Below are positions 7,293 through 11,601 of a stretch of 11,601 nucleotides of DNA, piece after piece (position 1 is the stretch's first letter; each line of letters starts with the position of its first letter). Source of the stretch: UBA2160 sp964588665 (GTDB lineage: Bacteria; Chloroflexota; Dehalococcoidia; Lucifugimonadales; UBA1123); NCBI GenBank assembly GCA_964588665.1, contig CAZPQQ010000094.1, positions 1-11,601 of the forward strand, written 5' to 3'. The notes beneath the pieces are model-generated. The model saw only the letters and a program-made list of their open reading frames with translations, was not told the DNA's origin and did no database searches. Both the position numbers and the translations under genes were made by a program.

Positions 7293-8152
7293 TCAACCCA
7301 CTCGGGGATGGTGCAGCCGCATGCCTCGGACTCCGGCTTCGTATCGAGTGAGGTGCCAGCGTCCAAGGTTTGCCGACACAAGGATGTCTCTGTCTGGCCC
7401 GCAAAACGCGATTTTGGTTGGGGCGGCAATCAGGGTGCCTTCGTAGTCTTCGGCCAGCACTTCGAGGTTCCCGGTCGGCGACAAGCGATAGATTCGATCG
7501 GGTCTGTAGCAGGAGATGTACAGGTTCCCGTTCGTGTCGAATGCCAGGTCGTCCGGAACTGTCTTTGGAAGCTCGGCCACGGTTTCGATTTCACCCGGGC
7601 CTCCATCGCCCTGGATGGCGATCCGAATCACCCTCGGCGGATTCAAGCTCATCGCAACGTATATATGGTTCTCGTCGGGTCCCATGCACAGGCCGTTAGG
7701 AAACTCCGCCAGCTCGTCGCTCCAGACTTCGGCTTTACCTCCGGGCCTTACCTTGAAAACTCGACCGTTGTTCGCGTTCCAATCGCCGGACGACGAGACG
7801 TACAGGTTGCCCTGGCTGTCGAACGCCGGGTAGTTAGGAAAGTGGAAAGGCGTGTCGGGCGCGCCTCGGGAGTACGTGGAAACGGCGCCGCCCTGGGTTA
7901 TACGAAGTACGCTGTGGCTGCCGGTGTCGCAGGCGTAGATATTGTTGTCGGCGTCGATCGCCATGCCAAGAATGAACCCGTTGGGCGCCTGGGCGAATTG
8001 AACCGCCTGGCCGAGGTCGATGTCGATCGGTAGATCTGACCCGCCTCGCCGCCCGCGTACACGAATCCATCCTGGCCCCACGCGACGCCCTCGGGGTGAT
8101 CCAATCCGTCCACGAGCACCGAGACGTCGTTCCCGTTGGTCAATATCGTCAT
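7293..8152 (-). pseudogene. SMP-30/gluconolactonase family beta-propeller lactonase, interrupted by a -1 frameshift
   Basis: The family hydrolyses sugar lactones to aldonic acids in a metal-dependent six-bladed propeller. The N-terminus begins at ATG 8152 (MTILTNGNDV) with GGAG 8 bases upstream and runs to GQIYR. The rest continues in another frame from about IDIDLGQAV to the stop at 7293. Adding one base near 8027-8028 joins them into a 286-residue protein of normal length. In the joined protein the expected metal or catalytic positions are all present: E21 (HPEGVAW), N153 (FPNGLCMG) and D201/D202 (PDDLAFDTNG), close to E18, N154 and D204 of mammalian SMP-30. The end with GRWHLTRYEAGVRG is typical of the bacterial family. 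As sequenced, the longer open frame (from 8081) lacks the first blade strand and E21. The gene lies 39 bases after the SDR stop and is probably co-transcribed with it. Confidence 0.8.
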
Positions 8153-8191
8153 TGGAGAATCTCCGAGTGCCGTCTCATGTGCGCCGGTCGA

Positions 8192-9009
8192 TCAATCGTC
8201 CGCGGTCGCGGCGCCTGCGCCGCCCGCCCACGCTCCCATTGCCATCAAGCCGCCGTCGATGACCACGTGGGTCCCTGTCATGAAGGATGCGGCGTCGCTG
8301 GCCAGAAACAGCACGAGCGCCGCGATGTCGCCGCCCTGCCCTATCCTGCCGATCGGGTGGCCGGCGCCGTACCGTGTGAGGGTCAGGTCGATGTCGCCCC
8401 CCTCCAGGGCCGCGGCCGACCTCACCATCTCAGTGTCGATGGTTCCGGGACAGATGGCAACCACGCGAATGCCCTCTGAAGCGTAATCCAGCGCCATCTG
8501 GCGAGTCAGCGACAACACGCCTCCTTTGCTGGCGGCGTAAGCCGGAACCAGAGGCTGCGATTGTAGGCCTTGGCGCTGGCGTTGTTGATAATCACGCCTC
8601 CGCCGCGTTTTCGCATCTCTGGGATCGTGTACTTGGACATCAAGAAATGTGCTTTGAGGTTTACACCGGTGATCCGGTCCCATGTCTCCTCTGACGTGTC
8701 CTCAACGTTCAAGTAGGAGTCGGGCGGCTGGATTCCGGCGTTGTTAAACAGGATGTCCACGCCGCCGAAGGCCGCGACGGCCTCTTCGACTACTCGCTTG
8801 CTGTCGCCCGCGTCGCTGACGTCGGCTCGCACGAAGAGACCGCTTGAGCCTTCGTCACGCATGTGTCGAACGTTACGCTCCCCTGCTTCGCGGTCAATGT
8901 CTGCGACGACAACCGATGCGCCGCTCTTGGCGAACTCGTCCGCGGTGGACCGCCCCATTCCGAGCGCGCCGCCAGTAACTATCACTACTTTGCCATCGAA
9001 ATCGACCAC
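8192..9009 (-). pseudogene. Short-chain dehydrogenase/reductase, interrupted by a -1 frameshift
   Basis: This is a classical SDR, an NAD(P)-dependent oxidoreductase. The 5' frame starts at GTG 9009 with GAGG 5 bases upstream. It carries TGGALGMG (residues 12-19), Asp37 after the second strand (NAD preference), NNAG (89-92) and Asn117, and reaches INNASA. The 3' frame supplies QSQPLVPAYAASK with catalytic Tyr158 and Lys162 (Ser145 lies in the first part), then the PGTIDTEM and HVVIDGG segments, stopping at 8192. The two frames overlap between 8506 and 8683. Restoring one base in the CC at 8572-8573 gives a continuous 272-residue enzyme, including a slightly long Gly/Ala-rich tail. Neither half alone could be active, because the cofactor site and the YxxxK motif lie on different frames. 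A sequencing error in a C run is the main alternative to true decay. Confidence 0.85.
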
Positions 9010-9021
9010 GGTAACCTCAGT

Positions 9022-9167
9022 CTAAACCTTGCGGATTCGGATCGGCGGCCTCTTGGCGGGCATCTCCTCGCCATGGTCTGCATCCAAATCAACGAATTCG
9101 TAAACGAGCCTGTCTTGCGAGAAGTCGATCTCCCTCAGCGTTCAACCAAATTAGACAGAACGAGCAT
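9022..9167 (-). pseudogene. Short ORF (about 48 residues if repaired) leading the SDR operon
   Basis: An ATG at 9165-9167 follows a near-perfect ribosome site, AGGAGGAG (9174-9181), at 6 bases. As sequenced it encodes only 10 residues (MLVLSNLVER) before TGA at 9135-9137. In the adjacent frame the sequence reads on as protein-like LREIDFSQDRLVYEF, then VDLDADHGEEMPAKRPPIRIRKV, and stops at TAG 9022-9024, 12 bases before the SDR GTG and beside its ribosome site. Inserting one base at about 9138 joins both parts into 48 residues. The product is acidic in the middle and basic at the end, and I do not recognise a family. Because three downstream genes show the same kind of lesion, I read it as a broken small gene. 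A 10-residue leader peptide is the alternative. Confidence 0.4.
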
Positions 9168-9184
9168 CGGAAACTCCTCCTGAA

Positions 9185-9214
9185 AGTATATTTCGCACGC
9201 CCGTAATGAGTCAA
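9185..9214 (-). promoter_or_regulatory. Strong sigma-70-type promoter for the short ORF-SDR-lactonase-kinase block
   Basis: On the minus strand TTGACT (9209-9214) and TATACT (9185-9190) are separated by 18 bases, each hexamer one mismatch from consensus. The predicted start lies near 9178, inside the ribosome site AGGAGGAG (9174-9181). The leader would therefore be only about 11 bases, still carrying AGGAG. Confidence 0.6.
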
Positions 9215-9309
9215 TCTTATTCGGGGTTATCCGCACCAACAGGCTGCCCGCACTCGATATCACCCTCGTTTATGCCTATCTTCTTTTATGCACAAAAAGC
9301 ATTGCAAAG

Positions 9310-9344
9310 TTGACAAACCGCATATAGCATGATACCTTTCATGC
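9310..9344 (+). promoter_or_regulatory. Candidate promoter with overlapping inverted-repeat operator
   Basis: A perfect TTGACA (9310-9315) is followed after 17 bases by TACCTT (9333-9338), a weak -10. That hexamer is exactly the loop of a perfect 6-bp inverted repeat, GCATGA (9327-9332) and TCATGC (9339-9344). A repressor bound there would cover the -10. The likely target is the zinc-ribbon gene 180 bases downstream. The promoter call is tentative; the repeat itself is plain in the sequence. Confidence 0.35.
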
Positions 9345-9526
9345 GATCACAACGCCTGACCATCGCCGTGGGTCAGCGAGCAATCTGTGGGACGCCATGT
9401 TGCGCTAACCGCATCATTTGACGCCGCGCAAGCTCCTAGTGCTCGGACGCGAGGTGCATGGCCCAGGCGGGTTGGCGCCAAGCCATCGATCACTTCTTTA
9501 TCGCAGGATGAAATTTGGAGGCAACG

Positions 9527-9712
9527 ATGACTCTGCTCTTTCGGGCATGCCCAAGATGCAATGGCGACGTTCACGAGCGTGCCGATCACTATGGCCGCTA
9601 CGAAGAATGCTTGCAGTGCGGACACATGCGCGACACTCAGCCTGCTTTCTCGCTCAACATCAAGATCAAGAAGGGCAAGATGAAGCCCGGTCGCAAGAAA
9701 AGCGCCGCGTAA
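9527..9712 (+). CDS. Small zinc-ribbon protein
   Basis: This 61-residue protein has two CX2C knuckles, C8-C11 (CPRC) and C28-C31 (CLQC), 16 residues apart, which together should bind one structural zinc. The stretch between them (HERADHYGRYEE) fits the small zinc-ribbon proteins common in Chloroflexota-like genomes. The C-terminus is strongly basic (KIKKGKMKPGRKKSAA), suggesting nucleic-acid or ribosome contact. The start at ATG 9527 follows GGAGG (9517-9521) at 5 bases; an in-frame TTG at 9515 overlaps that site and is rejected. It is the first of three plus-strand genes, but 314 bases separate it from the next, so co-transcription is uncertain. Its function is unknown. Confidence 0.75.
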   Translation: MTLLFRACPRCNGDVHERADHYGRYEECLQCGHMRDTQPAFSLNIKIKKGKMKPGRKKSAA

Positions 9713-10026
9713 GCATGCCCTTCGAGCAGTGGATGCGCCTCCAGCGGCGACCGCGGGCCGACGCGGCGGCTCCCTTCGGTGACGCCTGCAGGTGTTGGCG
9801 TCCCTGCCCGCGTAATTGAATTAGTCGAACACCACGTCCACTCATTCGATCGCAGCTATTGTTGCAGCGCAACTGAGCAATCGGGTAGGAGCCAGGCACA
9901 AAATCAGTCTCGGCATGTCATCAGGCGTCAAGGCTCCGTCTCGGAGTGCAGAAAGTTGACACATTCTGTAGAATGAATTGGGGACGCTCCGAAACGTCCT
10001 CCAAATTCCAAGGACGGTTGAGTTTA
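9713..10026. other. Intergenic region before the iron-sulfur carrier gene
   Basis: These 314 bases show no credible gene; the open frames on both strands lack ribosome sites and recognisable sequence. There is a short inverted repeat, GACGCC (9781-9786) and GGCGTC (9797-9802), without a T run. Further right, TTGACA (9956-9961) abuts a small perfect inverted repeat, CATTC-TGTA-GAATG (9962-9975), a possible regulatory site for the downstream gene. No good -10 sits at normal spacing. Confidence 0.45.
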
Positions 10027-10377
10027 ATGGCAAGAATAAAGCCCGAACCCTTAACCATTAGCATCTCGGAAAAAGCAGCGGGCCATGTCCGCGAGTTCGC
10101 GCAGCAAGCCGGCGAGTCGGACGCACACCTGAGGGTCGGCGTCAAAGGCGGCGGTTGCTCCGGCCTCACCTATGTCCTGGATCTGGCCGCCGAGCCCGGC
10201 GAGAACGACAAGATCATCGAAGATCACGGCGTGAAACTGTTCGTGGATCGCAAGTCGTACATATTCCTCGCGGGCACCACGCTGGAGTACTCGGGCGGGC
10301 TCAACGGCAAAGGGTTCGTGTTCAACAACCCCAACGCCAAGACAACCTGCGGATGCGGCACTTCGTTTAGCGTCTAG
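10027..10377 (+). CDS. A-type iron-sulfur carrier protein (IscA/ErpA family)
   Basis: This 116-residue protein belongs to the HesB/IscA/ErpA family, which receives nascent Fe-S clusters and passes them to target enzymes, especially [4Fe-4S] proteins. The three cluster-binding cysteines are in place: C44 in GGGCSGLTY, and C108 and C110 in TTCGCGTSF near the C-terminus. Length and overall pattern are canonical. The start at ATG 10027 gives the usual N-terminus; the ribosome site is weak (AAGGA about 12 bases upstream). An in-frame ATG at 9973 would add 18 residues but has no ribosome site. The YgfZ/IBA57-like gene follows after 86 bases on the same strand, supporting a joint role in Fe-S maturation. 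Whether it is IscA, ErpA or SufA by orthology cannot be decided from the sequence alone. Confidence 0.93.
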   Translation: MARIKPEPLTISISEKAAGHVREFAQQAGESDAHLRVGVKGGGCSGLTYVLDLAAEPGENDKIIEDHGVKLFVDRKSYIFLAGTTLEYSGGLNGKGFVFNNPNAKTTCGCGTSFSV

Positions 10378-10463
10378 CCCGAACCGCAACACCCAAAACC
10401 CAGCCCTTCGACGCAATGCCGCGCACGATGCCGCGGCGCTTTGCATTCAAGGAGGAGGCGACT

Positions 10464-11477
10464 ATGGCGTCCCCCAAAGCAGCTCCGATGTCTCGCGACG
10501 TTGACGACGTCTTGTCAACGCAATATCGCGCACTGACCGAACAAGCCGCCATTGTCGACCGGTCCGACGTGGGTCGACTCAAGGTCACGGGAGACGACGC
10601 AATCGACCTGCTCGATCGACTCTCCACCAACGACCTCCGAGGCCTGAGCGTCGGATTAGGCGTCGGAACCGTCCTCACGACCAACAAGGGCCGCGTCATC
10701 GACCTGCTGACCGTCCTGCGCCGCGAAGATCATTTGCTTGTGCTGACAGGCGCCGGAAACCAGCACAAAGTGGCCGAGTGGATCGACCTCTACACATTTA
10801 CGGAAGATGTCGAAGTAGAGGACATTACTGAAGAGACTGCAAACATCAGCATCGTCGGCCCGAAGTCGTCCCGCGCTGTCGACGCGGTGTTGGGCATGGA
10901 CTGCGGTGACTGGGACTTGTTCGACAACGACGTCTGCCAAACCTTGGATGACGTGACCGTGGCTCGGACAAATTCCTTGGGCGTGAACGCTTACGACATA
11001 GTCATGGGCCGCACATCCGAGGCTGAAGTTCGCGAGCGCCTCGCAGCCATCCACATCCCGACCGTCGGACCAGCCGCGGCGGAACTGCTGCGGATCGAGA
11101 ACCTGGCGCCGGCGTTTGGCGCCGAGTTGACCGAGCAGTACAATCCCCTCGAAGCTGGGCTGCTCGCACACGTCAGCTTCAACAAGGGCTGCTACATCGG
11201 CCAGGAGGTCGTCGCCCGACTGAACGCCTATGACAAAGTGCAGCGACTCCTCGTGTCACTCGTGTGGGACTCTGACGCCACGATTCCCGTCGGCGCGGCT
11301 CTGATGTCGAGCGAGCGAAGCGTTGGTGTAGTCACATCGAGCTTCGGTGAGGACGGGTCCGACCGGCGGATAGCCCTCGCGTTGGTCCGGAAATCCCATT
11401 CCGAGCTCGGAACGACCCTCGTCGCCGACGGCCAGGTCGACGTGGTCGTAGCGGGTTGTTCGGAAGATCAGGCCTGA
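10464..11477 (+). CDS. YgfZ/IBA57-like folate-binding Fe-S cluster maturation protein (GcvT-like fold)
   Basis: This 337-residue cytoplasmic protein is related to the glycine cleavage T-protein fold. The diagnostic segment is NKGCYIGQEVVARL (240-253), which holds the conserved KGCYxGQE signature of YgfZ/IBA57 with Cys243. The N-terminal part (VGRLKVTGDDAIDLLDRLSTND) is the shared GcvT/YgfZ fold. YgfZ in E. coli and IBA57 in mitochondria support assembly or repair of certain [4Fe-4S] enzymes in a folate-dependent way. Homologues are often misannotated as aminomethyltransferase, but the signature favours the YgfZ branch. The start at ATG 10464 follows AAGGAGGAGG (10449-10458) at 5 bases, one of the best ribosome sites in the window; the frame is open back to 10416 without support. 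It lies 86 bases after the IscA-type gene. Confidence 0.88.
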   Translation: MASPKAAPMSRDVDDVLSTQYRALTEQAAIVDRSDVGRLKVTGDDAIDLLDRLSTNDLRGLSVGLGVGTVLTTNKGRVIDLLTVLRREDHLLVLTGAGNQHKVAEWIDLYTFTEDVEVEDITEETANISIVGPKSSRAVDAVLGMDCGDWDLFDNDVCQTLDDVTVARTNSLGVNAYDIVMGRTSEAEVRERLAAIHIPTVGPAAAELLRIENLAPAFGAELTEQYNPLEAGLLAHVSFNKGCYIGQEVVARLNAYDKVQRLLVSLVWDSDATIPVGAALMSSERSVGVVTSSFGEDGSDRRIALALVRKSHSELGTTLVADGQVDVVVAGCSEDQA

Positions 11478-11515
11478 CCGCCGGGGCCCGGTTGGTCCGC
11501 ATCAGAACTTGTGAA

Positions 11516-11569
11516 CAATTTCCGAGATCACCTGTTTCAACTTCGCAAGGCGACTGTTGACGGAAATTG
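11516..11569 (+). repeat. Nested inverted repeat downstream of the YgfZ-like gene
   Basis: CAATTTCCG (11516-11524) and CGGAAATTG (11561-11569) form a perfect 9-bp outer stem. Inside it, TCAAC (11537-11541) pairs with GTTGA (11556-11560), and TCGC (11543-11546) pairs with GCGA (11550-11553) around an AAG loop. The whole could fold as a stacked RNA hairpin. It begins 38 bases after the stop at 11477. No U run follows, so it is not a textbook terminator; a processing site, attenuator or leader of the next gene is equally possible. Confidence 0.45.
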
Positions 11570-11601
11570 GGCTTGATCTTCCAAATGGATCGTGGCTGGT
11601 C

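Larger units (their letters stand above)
9168..9526. other. AT-richer intergenic region between the SDR operon and the zinc-ribbon gene
   Basis: These 359 bases separate divergent transcription units and are visibly AT-richer between about 9182 and 9350 than the surrounding genes. They contain the minus-strand promoter (9185-9214), a plus-strand promoter candidate with an inverted repeat (9310-9344) and a 10-base palindrome, TTGGCGCCAA (9472-9481). A minus-strand open frame covers part of the right side but is mostly the shadow of the zinc-ribbon gene. No gene or RNA was recognised. Confidence 0.5.

Noticed and set aside
6712..9167. Programmed ribosomal frameshifting as the explanation for the split genes
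   Set aside because: The break points lack X XXY YYZ slippery heptamers, no consistent downstream structure is visible, and four independent programmed shifts in one operon would be extraordinary.
9347..9625. 92-codon minus-strand frame with a hydrophobic start (MSALQAFFVAAIVIG)
   Set aside because: The hydrophobic part is the antisense of the zinc-ribbon gene, which has its own ribosome site and two CX2C motifs; no ribosome site precedes the minus-strand frame.
10378..10463. Imperfect AATGC/GCATT hairpin between the IscA-type and YgfZ-like genes
   Set aside because: The stem is interrupted and expected by chance in GC-rich sequence; no regulatory family is recognisable.
1..11601. CRISPR arrays, insertion sequences, phage genes or toxin-antitoxin pairs
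   Set aside because: No regularly spaced direct repeats, transposase motifs, terminal repeats or phage-type genes were seen; the content is metabolic, transport and Fe-S genes.

Overview
The window is GC-rich bacterial chromosome. It carries dense short operons, Gram-positive-like strong Shine-Dalgarno sites, and a lipoprotein with a long Ala/Pro/Thr linker. The gene mix (family 5 solute-binding lipoprotein, OppD/OppF ATPases, DapA-type aldolase, SMP-30 lactonase, SDR and zinc dehydrogenases, small zinc-ribbon protein) recalls uncultured Chloroflexota such as Dehalococcoidia/SAR202. That placement is an inference from gene content; no rRNA or other taxonomic marker is present.

Layout. At the left, a DapA/N-acetylneuraminate-lyase family gene (29-934, minus) is divergent from a peptide-type solute-binding lipoprotein (1196-3094, plus). 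A strong 14-bp hairpin (3149-3184) separates the lipoprotein from a convergent pair of Opp-type ATPase genes, oppF-like (3243-4217) and oppD-like (4245-5252), both minus. No permease gene is present. A 369-base divergent region leads to a zinc-dependent medium-chain dehydrogenase (5622-6677, plus).

The block 6712-9167 (minus) reads as one operon: a short ORF, an SDR oxidoreductase, an SMP-30/gluconolactonase-like protein and a P-loop kinase. Every one of the four reading frames is broken by an apparent single-base deletion, and the kinase also has an internal TGA. The promoter and ribosome sites ahead of the block look intact. This is the most striking feature of the window: either a decaying operon or a locally error-prone assembly.

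Right part (plus). A 61-residue zinc-ribbon protein (9527-9712) is followed by an A-type iron-sulfur carrier (IscA/ErpA, 10027-10377) and a YgfZ/IBA57-like folate-binding protein (10464-11477). The last two are the bacterial counterparts of the mitochondrial ISCA-IBA57 pair for [4Fe-4S] cluster maturation. A nested inverted repeat lies just beyond them.

How the genes may work together. Lactonase, dehydrogenases and DapA-type aldolase together suggest catabolism of a sugar acid, polyol or lactone. The solute-binding protein and ATPases would provide uptake of peptides or other solutes, with permeases encoded elsewhere. The substrates cannot be read from the sequence.
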